From CAWHHZ01 sp963829355 (GTDB lineage: Bacteria > Acidobacteriota > Thermoanaerobaculia > Gp7-AA8 > JAHWKK01), in NCBI GenBank assembly GCA_963829355.1, contig CAWHHZ010000020.1, forward strand, positions 6,638 to 70,637: a stretch of 64,000 nt of DNA, given 5' to 3'. The position numbers were made by a program, and so were the translations under genes. The notes beneath the pieces are model-generated. The model saw only the letters and a program-made list of their open reading frames with translations, made no database searches and had not been told where the DNA came from. Of the stretch, positions 52,216 through 61,500 are shown one piece after another (within the stretch, counting starts at the first letter, position 1; the number at the start of each line of letters is the position of its first letter).

Positions 52216-53609
52216 GAGGTCCCTTCTTTTTCCTTAAATCGGCCGGATGTATCCTCGGCGTCCGCGACAGTCGTAACCTTGTAATCCTTGTGAGGACGAA
52301 TCGAAGAGTCCGGCTTCACTCGCTCGAACTCGCGACCACACTGCTGACACTCCACCACATACTTTGCTCGAGACGATCTTCTCGACCTTGCGGGTCGGGA
52401 ACCGAAACCGGAACCTCCGACGATCGGTGGTGTTGAGACGCGTCCGGAAGAGGAAAACTCTACTCGAAAGACCGGTGTGAATGACTGGTTCATGACCTCG
52501 ATGTTTTCAATTCGGTCGAGGCGATACGCCCGGATCTGCCCGTCGGTGTGCCGCCGCGCGAACAGCAGAACGTTGCCGTCCCTGCTCTCGCGCAACGAAT
52601 ACGGTTCTATCGGTCGACGGCTTCCCTGGTATCCCAGATTGATCAGCAGCCGGTTCACTCCGGCGAAACGAATCCGCTCGATGACAGAACCAGAGCCCCA
52701 TGATCGGATCGTCGGCGGAACATGGAACGGAACTGCTGACGACGCACTGGGGACTCTCATCTCGGTGAGCGCCTCTCGCGGTAGCGGTGTCCCATTCAGC
52801 CAGTCGAAGAGGTTCTCGAGCTCCGACCAGTAATCGGTGAACGGGGGCAACGCGGGAAGCTGGTGCGCGAGCATGTTCTCCCATTCGGTCTCGAGCAGTT
52901 CCCGCGCAATCTCGGTGATCACTGTCTCAGGTGAAGGCAGGGCGACACCTTTCGTTTCGCACTTATCCTTCAGGATCGACGCAATCTCTGGACCGCGAAG
53001 CTCAAACTCTTCGCGTCGGTGAAGGGTCACGATGTCGAAGAGGTCGCGTGGTCGCCCACGTTCGCCCATCGCCCGAATCTTCTCGGCGAATACCCCTTCG
53101 AGACTGTAGCAGAGCACCGTCGCCGGATCGGGCCAGGCATCCGGATATGGGTGAGTGATCTCACGCCGCACTGTCTCCCGCACGACGACCTCAGCAAGCA
53201 GATCGAGCTTGATCGAGAACTCCATTTGCTGTCCGCCGAGGCCGCGGTAGTAGATCTTTCCCTGAAGGCTGCCGGGGCCTCGCGGCTTCAACAGCGGAGG
53301 ACGGGCGAGAAGCTGGATTCCGGACTCCTCTTCGATCTCGCGAAGAACCCGTTCCAGAAGGGGTGCGACGGCGTCGGCGTCGATTGGACCATCAGGTAGA
53401 ACGGTGAAGTCGAGATCCTCGGAGAAGCGGTAGGTCTCGATGAAACACTTCTTCAGGCAGGTGCCGCCCTTGAATGCCCACGAACTGCCGAGAACCTCAT
53501 CTCTGCCGATTCCCCACAGGAGCCATCCGATGACCCAGTCCTTCTCCACCACTTTTTCGGCGAGCTGCCACTCGACCGCTCGATCCTGCAGATCCAGTCG
53601 TGTAATCAT
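52200..53609 (-). CDS. abiEii: AbiEii/AbiGii nucleotidyltransferase toxin with WYL-like and zinc-ribbon tail
   Basis: About 469 residues. The N-terminal nucleotidyltransferase (about 1-260) has the AbiEii signature FKGGTCLKKC, then YRFSEDLDF, with the paired Asp of the active site. A WYL-like domain follows (about 310-400: RLLINLGYQGSRRPIEPYSL, then YRLDRIENIEV), and a zinc-ribbon-like C-x2-C...H segment (VVECQQCGREF). The enzyme should block growth by adding nucleotides to tRNA in phage infection; the extra domains may sense nucleic acid. The ATG overlaps the AbiEi stop by four bases. The last residues (GTSGVRS) and stop come from a family C repeat, so the true C-terminus may be lost. Confidence 0.82.
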   Translation of the reverse strand: MITRLDLQDRAVEWQLAEKVVEKDWVIGWLLWGIGRDEVLGSSWAFKGGTCLKKCFIETYRFSEDLDFTVLPDGPIDADAVAPLLERVLREIEEESGIQLLARPPLLKPRGPGSLQGKIYYRGLGGQQMEFSIKLDLLAEVVVRETVRREITHPYPDAWPDPATVLCYSLEGVFAEKIRAMGERGRPRDLFDIVTLHRREEFELRGPEIASILKDKCETKGVALPSPETVITEIARELLETEWENMLAHQLPALPPFTDYWSELENLFDWLNGTPLPREALTEMRVPSASSAVPFHVPPTIRSWGSGSVIERIRFAGVNRLLINLGYQGSRRPIEPYSLRESRDGNVLLFARRHTDGQIRAYRLDRIENIEVMNQSFTPVFRVEFSSSGRVSTPPIVGGSGFGSRPARSRRSSRAKYVVECQQCGREFERVKPDSSIRPHKDYKVTTVADAEDTSGRFKEKEGTSGVRS

Positions 53610-54420
53610 GTTGAAGTCCCCGCGCCGATCTCGACATTCACTCTCAGATTCCACTCCTTGGTGATCGTTCCCTCGAGATTCACATCCGGATCGAGGTAGG
53701 TCAGGCCCTGGCTGATCCTCTCCTTGCAGGACGCGACCAAATCGGGAGCATCAAACGCGAGGCTGGTGACGAGGTACCCCATACGCTTGAAGACGGTCTT
53801 GTTGCCGAGCCGGTCGCCATAGCTGACCAGAAGGTCGTCGTCGCGGTGTTCGCTTTCCAGGTAGTTCGTCAGGATGTCCGACGCGTGGCGAATTCCTCCC
53901 CCCATCCATGGCTCGTCGAGAATGTCGATGACGGTGCGGGCAGGATCCGATACGTTCACCCGGTTCTGACCGCGCCACACGCGTTTCAGTCCGAAGTGCA
54001 TCGTCTCCTGACGGAACTTCAGTCGTATCGGGCTCTGCTGAATCTGGTCGGTACGCGATCGGATGTTGGCCGCCGTGACGACGACGATTCCGCGGAACAA
54101 TTGCTCCGTCAGTCCCCAGTGATTCGCCGCACTCCATCCACCGATGTAGCACGGCTCGACTCGACTGAAGCGGCCACCCACGGATCAGCGAGCCATGCAC
54201 CTGGATCCTTGGTGCCCAATGGGACGGTGCCATATAGCCCCTGCTTGACCCGGGTGAGCCATCCGCGCTTCGTCAGGTACGCAAGAAGTCGCCGGGTACG
54301 GTCCCGTGGCAGATCCAGCGCGCCGGCAGCCTCGGCAGCCGTGAAGGGTCCGGTGAAAGCCCTGTGTAGTGCGTCGAGCCGAAGCCGATTCTCCCGTTCG
54401 ATCCCTTGAGGTACATCCAT
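53606..54420 (-). pseudogene. abiEi: AbiEi antitoxin, single-base frameshift
   Basis: From the ATG at 54420 (MDVPQGIERENRLRLDALH) a winged helix (AAEAAGALDLPRDRTRRLLAYL) is followed by KQGLYGTVPLG, typical of AbiEi. At ADPWVAAS, near 54170, the frame changes; EPCYIGGWSAANHWGLTEQ and the rest continue one base out of frame to 53606. One lost base explains it. The AbiEi repressor/antitoxin would be truncated to its DNA-binding part. An inverted repeat (GTGC...GCAC) and AT-rich TATGAGATAAT lie just before the start, the expected autoregulatory promoter. An intact toxin beside a broken antitoxin is odd, so an assembly error is likely. Confidence 0.8.
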
Positions 54421-54539
54421 AGTGCGAATTATCTCATACAACGGGTAATATTGCACTGTGGCTATACCGAGTAACTCGAGGGTCCTTTTCTCGTGCTCGA
54501 AACGACTCGGCTCCATCACGATTTCCCATTTCGGGACTG

Positions 54540-54870
54540 ATCGTACCTCGGTCGCCCGATGATCCACTCCTCGTGGACCCACGGGCTGAGTCCACTCATC
54601 AACCGTATGAGCCACGTCTGGCCAGGCGGTGCCGTAGACTCGACCGCCTACCATAGACCGGGCACCGAACGTCTGTGCGGAATCGGCTTCGGGTTCTACC
54701 TCTCGTAGATTGACCGCCGATCGCAGACCTGACCCCCAGAGTTCGCGGAGATTGATCCCGACGAATGAGGATCCGCGAACGCTCGGGTATTTCAGGCCGG
54801 TCGTCCAGAACCACGACATCACTTTGCGAAGTAAAGTTAAGATTCTGGCTCCGGCCCTAACTTTACTCTT
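54540..54870. repeat. composite gap: GATCGTACCTCGG unit, family C, family B tail
   Basis: GATCGTACCTCGG-type unit (54540-54605, matching 45655-45715), family C (54650-54742) and family B tail (54815-54870, TTTGCGAAGTAAAGTTAAG). No gene is seen from 54421 to 54998. Confidence 0.75.
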
Positions 54871-54998
54871 CCAATCGTTCTCGCCAACATTGCGACGCTG
54901 ATCTCCGGCACGTTGCGCGGAAACATCACGCGCTGATGAGCTCGAACCATCTGTTGCGGTGCTCGACTCCGGATCGAGAGGCTCTCTCGTAGCCACAG

Positions 54999-56036
54999 TC
55001 ACAGCTTTATCCGGCGTATCCTCACACCTGATGAGTCAGACTGGACAACCGTGAAGTCGATGATACCGATCGTCTTCCCCTCTTCCGACTCGGCGCGTAC
55101 TCGCCATCTGCCGGGGGCGGCATTGGCCTTCGAAGAATATCCGCGATACCCATCGGCCCGGCCACTTCGAATCGTGAAAGGAATCACGTCCGAGGTGATC
55201 CATTTGCCGGCGACTTCATCCCGTTTCTGCCATCGGTGCCGGACCGTGGTCTCGAGTCCACCGGGAATGAAGATCGACGAGAAGCAGAAGACCGGCTCCG
55301 AGTCCCGCCGGTGGAACACGGGTGAAGAGCGAAGCCAGAACCGTCGCGGCCGGGACGGCTCGATCTGCGCGGTGTAGTGGCCGTCTCGCTTCTCGACATG
55401 ATGGGCGATGAAAAGCTCCTTTTTAACCAGCGGGACCGGAGGAAGAATGTTGGCGACATTGAGAATCAGGAGTACCGCACCGACCGCGAAGGATGGAAGG
55501 ACCGATGCCTTCTTCTTAGACAGAAGCCACAGGCCCAGCGTCGCCCCGAGCGCGGCACCGATGCTCACATAGAACCACGTCGGCTGCATGCTGCGGAAAG
55601 CATGGGGCAGTGCGAAGTTGAAGAACATGATTCCGCAGGTCGTAAACAGCGTCCAGGAGAGCGTGAGCCGTGAGTAGCGGTGTTCGACAAACTCGTTCCC
55701 GATCAGAAGGACGGTCAGCCCCAGCACGAGAATGAACCCACCGATCTCACTGGAGCTGAGAAAATAGAAAATTACGAGAGCACTGAAGATCCCTCCGAAG
55801 AAAAACTGGAGCGCGACGTTCTGATAGCCCTTCCACCGGTGCTCGATCTCTCGACCGACGACGAGGAGAATGGTCGCGGCGATGAGGTAGTAAACCGTGA
55901 GGACCACGAAATCGATCGGGACGATCCGGCGGCCCAGTGTGAAGGCGTCGAAAACGAATCCTCCGAAAAACGATATTGCGGGAAGGGTCCGGGCAAGACG
56001 AGGATACCGCGGGCTCAGTTCGTCCGGGTTCAGCAT
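54999..56036 (-). CDS. DUF2914 membrane protein, copy 2
   Basis: 345 residues, same layout as copy 1 at 19879-20916 (about seven helices, then a DUF2914 domain) and no length difference. Substitutions are scattered and mostly conservative (for example Leu to Pro at residue 3, Gly to Val in LGLTVLL). Flanking similarity runs from about 54991 to 56070. Copy 2 sits inside the repeat-rich island, copy 1 at its far side, so one may be the source of the other by a large-scale rearrangement. Confidence 0.85.
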   Translation of the reverse strand: MLNPDELSPRYPRLARTLPAISFFGGFVFDAFTLGRRIVPIDFVVLTVYYLIAATILLVVGREIEHRWKGYQNVALQFFFGGIFSALVIFYFLSSSEIGGFILVLGLTVLLIGNEFVEHRYSRLTLSWTLFTTCGIMFFNFALPHAFRSMQPTWFYVSIGAALGATLGLWLLSKKKASVLPSFAVGAVLLILNVANILPPVPLVKKELFIAHHVEKRDGHYTAQIEPSRPRRFWLRSSPVFHRRDSEPVFCFSSIFIPGGLETTVRHRWQKRDEVAGKWITSDVIPFTIRSGRADGYRGYSSKANAAPGRWRVRAESEEGKTIGIIDFTVVQSDSSGVRIRRIKL

Positions 56037-56089
56037 TCAGGGCCCCGATTGTAACCGGGAAGCCGAGCCATCGTCCGGGAGCGTTCTGG

Positions 56090-56165
56090 CCCCAACTTAA
56101 AATCGTCCCGGAGCGGTAAGCGCTTTGTGAAGTAAAGTTTAGTTTGGAGGTCCGGCCCCAACTTA
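56090..56165. repeat. family B tail
   Basis: CCCCAACTTAAAATCG, then CTTTGTGAAGTAAAGTTTAG and CCCCAACTTAAC. It lies directly before the DUF4411 remnant. Confidence 0.65.
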
Positions 56166-56169
56166 ACAG

Positions 56170-56416
56170 CGGGAGATGGCGAAGCTCGTCAATCGTTACC
56201 CCGCGCTTGCTGGGCGCCGGCAAAGGCCGGAACGCCGCCGATCCATGGGTCATCGCCCTGGCGAAAATCGATAGACGCGACGTCGTGACCTACGAGACCC
56301 GCTCGACGAAAATCGAGAAACCAAAGATCCCAGATGTCTGCGACGCCGAAGGAATCGAGACCATCGATTTGATTGAGGTCGTCCCCCGCGAAGGCTGGAG
56401 CTTCCGGTCGGGGTGA
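56170..56416 (+). pseudogene. DUF4411 PIN-like toxin, 3' fragment
   Basis: MAKLVNRYPAL in one frame and GKGRNAADPWVIALAKID, then KPKIPDVCDAEGIETIDL and REGWSF in the next. The second part matches the conserved C-terminal half of DUF4411 PIN-like toxins. The 5' half is gone at the repeat and a frameshift separates the rest, so it is a relic. No partner Xre/ImmA antitoxin gene is present. Confidence 0.7.
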
Positions 56417-56442
56417 GATGTGCGGATCCGAAGACCACCGCC

Positions 56443-56632
56443 TCGAAAACTTACCTTTCTAGCTCCGACGTTAAGTTTCCTTGATCTCCGAGTATCTGGG
56501 CATCTCCCAGCCCGCCGTTTCCCAGATGCTGGAGACGGCCAGGGCACTCCAGCGAAAGGACGAGAAGTTCGGTCGAGCGGTTGAAGGCATCCGAAAACTT
56601 ATAATTTGAGCTTTGAGGTTAAGTTTTCCCCT
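56443..56632. repeat. two family D palindromes flanking a transposase remnant
   Basis: First palindrome 56443-56480 (AAAACTTACC...GTTAAGTTTCC), second 56594-56632 (AAAACTTATAATTTGAGC, GGTTAAGTTTTCC). Between them is the remnant at 56481-56609. This is the arrangement expected if the palindrome pair once bounded a mobile unit. Confidence 0.7.
56481..56609 (+). pseudogene. RAYT-like transposase C-terminal remnant
   Basis: LISEYLGISQPAVSQMLETA, then RALQRKDEKFGRAVEGIRKL: 42 codons in one open frame, clearly homologous to the tail at 49135-49441. The 5' part has been lost at the palindrome. The stop TGA lies within the second palindrome. Confidence 0.6.
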
Positions 56633-56764
56633 CGCTGCATCGCCCTCGGTCGTCGTCACGGCTGCAAAAACGAAAGGCAAAAGACAAAGACGCACCTAGG
56701 AAAATACAAAGGCAAAAGCAACTACAGATCTACCCTACTTGACAGGGTCACTCCATATCAGCCG

Positions 56765-56845
56765 GTGGTGGCGCCGGAGGCGCAACCACCGGCTCAAGGC
56801 CCCCACCCGACCACGCAGCACCCCGGCAGGGGCGCCGGACTACGG
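56765..56845. repeat. family B, front hairpins only
   Basis: GGTGGTGGCGCC...GGCGCAACCACC and CACCCCGGCAGGGGCG. The tail is missing. From 56846 to 57063 a partial family C copy (56890-56925) is the only feature I recognise. Confidence 0.65.
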
Positions 56846-57063
56846 ACGCCGCCAAGTCGGGTTCGAGTCCTCACCCCGCGGCATGTACGTCTCGTAGATC
56901 AACCAAAAACAAAAGACCTGGCACTGAGGTCGGCTTTTCGGTCAACTGCTGACATCCGCAGAAGTCGGGTCAGGAAAAGGCCAGAATTCTACTCGTTAGA
57001 CTCTGTCGCAAAATCGAAGACCTGACCTGCGTTTGCACGTAGCTTCGGAAGGGGCTGCACGGG

Positions 57064-57174
57064 TCATTCTCTCGGCCTGCTCGTGATACGCCTAATCAAA
57101 AGGTACAGTCCTGTTCCGACGACCGTGAAAATACTCAGAATGATCAGCAGCTCACCAAACCCGATACCGGGCAT
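57064..57174 (-). CDS. 36-residue membrane protein
   Basis: MPGIGFGELLIILSIFTVVG, then TGLYLLIRRI and a basic tail. One transmembrane helix (about 8-28) with positive residues after it, so the N-terminus faces out. AAAGGTGA five bases before the ATG is a strong ribosome site, and the gene starts 14 bases after the stop of the cysteine-rich gene, so it is a real member of that operon. The beginning resembles TatA-type GIGF-ELLIIL leaders, but the amphipathic helix is missing. Function unknown; immunity or export helper for the upstream product is conceivable. Confidence 0.65.
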   Translation of the reverse strand: MPGIGFGELLIILSIFTVVGTGLYLLIRRITSRPRE

Positions 57175-57188
57175 ATATCACCTTTATC

Positions 57189-57975
57189 CTACGCTCCACA
57201 CGCTTCGCCGGAGATCCCTCCCATGCAGAAATAATCGCCAGCGCCGCACAAAGCATCACACATCCCGTGCTCGCAACATCCGGTGCAGTACCGGTTCCAG
57301 CATTTGAGGTTGACATTGTTTTTCGCATCATAGCAAACCTTGCTTCTGGTGGATGCGATGATGGCGTCACTACGGTACCAGCCTCCGGTGCAGGATGCCC
57401 CAGGATTCCAGTCGCCACCATCCGGCCAGTCCTGAACAAGCTGCACCGTTATGATCGGGCTTATTACCACTGATCCATCGCCGATTCGCCGATCCGATTG
57501 AGATTCAACCGGCCCGCGAGAGTCTTCAACTACTCCACTACTCTCCAAGTCGCCCAGGATCGCGCCCAACAATTGTACGATCGAGTCATACTGGTCGAAA
57601 AGGTATTCTGCTCCTGATTTTCTCCACTCCATCGTACTCTGGTCGAAATCCATGCGCGCCTTCGCGTTCAGGGACTGAATTTCGATTGAAGGCGCCGACG
57701 CATCCCACTTCAGAAGAAGCTTTCGGGTTGGAAGTCGCCAGGTCCTCGTAGTGAATGAGCGAGACCCTCGGCGCTTTTTTGATGATCTTCATTTGTCCCA
57801 CGGGCTCGCCCTCGCCATTCAGCAGCCGCACCTCGGTGACTTTGTCGCTTAATATTAGAAAGTCGTAGGCGATGATTCCTTTTGAAATCACGTCTGGTGA
57901 GGGGCGTTTTGTTTCAGCCTGTAGACCGGTTGCAACGAGGACGGTCAGGCACAGCAGCAGTAGCTTTTTTTTCAT
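57189..57975 (-). pseudogene. secreted cysteine-rich protein with single-base frameshift
   Basis: A signal peptide MKKKLLLLCLTVLVATGLQA and 75 more residues are in one frame. At NPK, near 57715, an extra A in GAAAG shifts the frame. Removing it gives a continuous protein of about 261 residues: KLLLKWDASAPSIEIQ, then to 57189. The last 50 residues hold 10 cysteines (CYDAKN, CWNRYCTGCCEHGMCDALC, YFC, EAC), suggesting a disulfide-rich fold or metal binding outside the cytoplasm. AAGGAG seven bases before the ATG supports the start, which overlaps the AraC-type stop (ATGA). Frameshifting could be programmed, but an error is simpler. The family is not recognised. Confidence 0.65.
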
Positions 57976-58412
57976 GATACGGCTCCTTTTCTCGTATAGC
58001 TGCAAAGATGCGTGAATTCTAGAGGCCGGGGCGTTAGGAACTCTACTGACATTTTCGGGCAACTCTCGCACGGCAGCAGAAGAGGGGACCCACGGTTTGT
58101 TGATCTGAAGAACGAGGGAGGCTGCCCGGTCACAATTGCGAAGGAGCGATAGAGCTGACGTTCGGTGCCATAGCCGCAGAGGGTTGCGATTTCTCCGATC
58201 GGCATAGTGGTGCCTCGAAGGAGGCGAATGGACCGGCGAACTTGCTCGAGCTGCATTGCTTTCTTAAGCGACATTCCCGCTGATCGAGCTTTTCGCCGAA
58301 CGGTCCACACGCTCCCAGGCAGCCGATCTGCCAGCTCTTCAACCCGTGCTGGCGTCCTCGCGGTTGCGCAGTAGTCCAGGTAGTGAATCACTTCCGGAAA
58401 TAACTCTTCCAT
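57972..58412 (-). CDS. short AraC-type helix-turn-helix regulator
   Basis: 146 residues. The second half of an AraC DNA-binding domain is clear near 60-110: RLLRGTTMPIGEIATLCGYG, then ERQLYRSFAIVTGQPPSFFR. The first helix-turn-helix (VEELADRLPGSVWTVRRKAR) is weaker. There is no separate ligand-binding domain, so control may be by interaction or by expression level. It overlaps the cysteine-rich gene by four bases, so it heads a three-gene operon that it probably regulates. No ribosome site is seen upstream of the ATG, and an AT-rich stretch is close, so the message may be leaderless. Confidence 0.75.
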   Translation of the reverse strand: MEELFPEVIHYLDYCATARTPARVEELADRLPGSVWTVRRKARSAGMSLKKAMQLEQVRRSIRLLRGTTMPIGEIATLCGYGTERQLYRSFAIVTGQPPSFFRSTNRGSPLLLPCESCPKMSVEFLTPRPLEFTHLCSYTRKGAVS

Positions 58413-58504
58413 ATAAGAAGAGTTGCGCGAGCGGCCAAATCCTTATCATCACGTCGAAAACTTTTTTGGATTCTCCAATTTCCCAAGGCTGGCGTTCCCG
58501 AAGG

Positions 58505-61500
58505 TCATCGCGCTGCCTTCCACTGTTTCGGCTCTCCGAAGCTGATGAGGAGGCCGAGGGATTCTAGGGAGTCGAGGGTTTCGGTTAGTTGGTCGGGGCG
58601 GGCTCGGCGGAAGCGTTTGGTCAGGGTCGGGAGGTCTAGGGGGGTGTGGTCGGTGAATTCGTCGCGGACGGCGGTGAGGCGGCTGGGGAAGTCCTTGGGC
58701 CAGGGCTTCTTTGCGGCTTTGACTGCTGGCGTGTCTTTCCCGGCTCCTGGCTCCTGGCTCTCGACTCCTGCAAGAGCTTCCTGGGTGGCGGCTCGGGTGC
58801 CTTCGGGGTTCTGGAACTCGGGGCGGAGCCAGCGGATGAGGCCGCGGCTCTCTTCCTCGGCGCGCTCGGCGTTGAGGGCGACGAGGCGCTCGAGGATCTG
58901 CTCGTCGGTCAGGTCGTGCGGCCAGCCGTACGCGTCGAAGACCGCCGCGTCGAGCTCGTCGTGGATCTGCCTGAGCACCGACACGAGCCCCTTCTCGTGA
59001 ATCTCTTTGTCCTTCTCGGTCAGCTCCTCGCCGGAGCGGAGCTTTTCGAGGACGTTGTACATACCGGTGATGGTGAGGTCCTCAAACAGATCAGTCCGTT
59101 CTCTTCGGTGACTGTCTAGAGCTTCAGCAAGCCGCCGGATCGCCTCGACCGGGGCGTCGGGGAGTGGAAATGGGAATGGATCGAAGCAGCGGGTTTTCGT
59201 GTATCGCGGATCATTGCCGACTCCCAACCGGCCTCCTGCTGCGAGAGCCCACACGAGATGAATCCGGCTTGACATCACACCTAGGAAAAAGGCGTCGTCG
59301 AGGCCCACGTTAACCAACATGTTGTCGGGCAGAATGCTGTGATCGAGAAAGAAAAAGCACCGATGCTTCGAAGTCTCTGGGGTTGAAATGTATCGAGACA
59401 GTCCTCGAAGTGCCGCGCGCAGCTCAGTATTTCGACGTCCAAACAACCACCAATTGTCACGCCGGTACTTCTCGGCATTGAGGTCGCGTTCCGGCTTCAC
59501 TCGCTCGAGAATCCTTTGATACACCTCAGGGAAAGAAGCTTGTACCTCGCCGGATGACAACCCTTCTAGGTCGATGACCATTACGTCGCGAGAAGTCTGC
59601 ACAAGGTCCTTCCCGTGTCGGTAGTGGCGAATATGATTTTCCAGTCCCTCAATCCGACCTAGACCCAGGCGCTTGGCTTCATCCTGGGTTACGATGAAGC
59701 CCTTTCCATGCAGCTTAACGCCTGGAGAGCAGAGGTTTTCATTTGCCTTGAGCGAAACTGTGGAGGCGACGTCCGCACCTATCGTCAAGTCTGGATAGAT
59801 GAGACCCTGCCGCTTCGAAAGTACGACCTCCAGGTGGTTCTCATCATGGTCCTGCTCTTGAGAGACTTCTTGAAGAGAACCTTCTCGCTCTCCCCGCACC
59901 CCCACGGTCATCGCGATCCTCACGTCCGCGCCGTCAACCGAGTCAACCCAGGGATGGTCCGGGATAGCGAAGAGAAGCGAGAGCGGAGGTTTGGCAGCAA
60001 GGTGCATCTCCGCGACGCGGCGAGCAAACTTCTGAGAGAAGCTGTTGGTGGTGATGAGACCGAAACGTGCCGCCCCCTCCAATCGCACCAGTTCGGCCGC
60101 GCGATGCCACCAGTACATCACGTAGTCGATATTCTCAGGCAGCTCGGAATAGGTTTCCCTTAGCGCTTGAACGTAACCCTGTCCCAGTGCGGTTCGCATT
60201 CGCCAATTGCCAACAAACGGCGGATTCCCCACGATGAACTCCGCCTCCGGCCACTCAGCCTTTCGGGGGTTCACGTATCTGTACACCGGCGTCCTCGCGC
60301 TCTCATCAGGGATCTCTTCGCCGGTGACGGGACTGAGCTTCATGGTCTCGCCGTCCCAGCGGGTGACGGGGTTGCTGTTGTCGTCGAGGAGGGGCTCGAT
60401 GGTGTCGTAGGCGAGGACGGCGTCGCGGCACTCGATGTTGTGGTAGTCGCGGAGGATCGGCTCCTGGGGGTTGGTCTTCCAGCCGCGGGTCCGGATCTGC
60501 CACTGGAGCCAGCCGATCCAGAGCACGAGCTCGGCGATCTCTTTCGCCCACGGCTTGATCTCGATCCCGAGAAACTGCTCGGGCGTCACCATCCGTCCGT
60601 GCTGGAGGAAGAGCGCTTCATCGCCGAGGTCGTGGAGGAGATCGAGGATCTCGTTCTCGAGTCGCTTGAAGAGGTCGAGCGCGACGAAAAGGAAGTTGCC
60701 GGAGCCGCACGCCGGGTCGAGCACGCGCAGGTTGCACAGCTTGTCGAAGAAGGCGTACACCGGCTTCCGCGCCTCGACCATCGCCTTCCGGTCGTCGTCC
60801 GCCTTCCCCTTCTCGATGATGTTCCGCACCTCTGCCTGGACGAGATCCCACTCCTCGCGGAGCGGCTCCTCGATCGTCGGTCCGACGAGGCGCTCGACGT
60901 ACGCGCGGGGTGTGTAGTGCGCACCGAGGCGATGGCGTTCCTTCGGATCGAGCGCGCGCTCGAGCAGCGTCCCGAAGATCGCCGGCTCCACCTCGGACCA
61001 GTCGGCCTCGGCAGCCTCCAGCAGAACCGCGATCTCTTTGTCCCGGAGCGGGAGCGCGGTGCAGTCGGCGAAGAGGCCACCGTTGAACTTCCACACGTGG
61101 CCGACGCCGTAGAGCGTGCCGCCGGCATCCATCGTCTTCCACAGATGCTCGAGCTCCGGCACGAACTGCCGCGGATCGTCGTACCACCGCTCGAGTCCCT
61201 TCCTGAATGAGTCGTCCGGAAGCAGCTCGACGTCCTCGGCGAACATGGTGAAGAGACAGCGCATCAGGAACTTTGCGACGAGCTCCGAGTCGTGCCCGGT
61301 CTCCTCGAGTGTGCGTGCGAGACGGGCGACGTGACTCGCGATGTTCCGCGTGACGCGCGCCGCTTCCTTCGATGGGTCGAGCGCGTGCGGATCGGTGAAG
61401 ATCGTCCGGAACAGGTTCGCGTGTGTCTCGAGGCTCTGGAGATAGAAACGCGAGTCGGTCGCGCGCGGGAAGGGGCGGTAGTCGCCGCTGCCGTCGAACG

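Noticed and set aside
56850..56880. tRNA 3' end (GGGTTCGAGTCC followed by CACCCCGCG)
   Set aside because: The T-stem has a mismatch and no D-arm, anticodon arm or 5' acceptor strand fits upstream. It may be chance or a very degraded remnant.
60167..61210. 347-codon open frame on the plus strand within the RM gene
   Set aside because: It is antisense to the methyltransferase motifs, which are clearly conserved on the minus strand. Codon composition explains the open frame.
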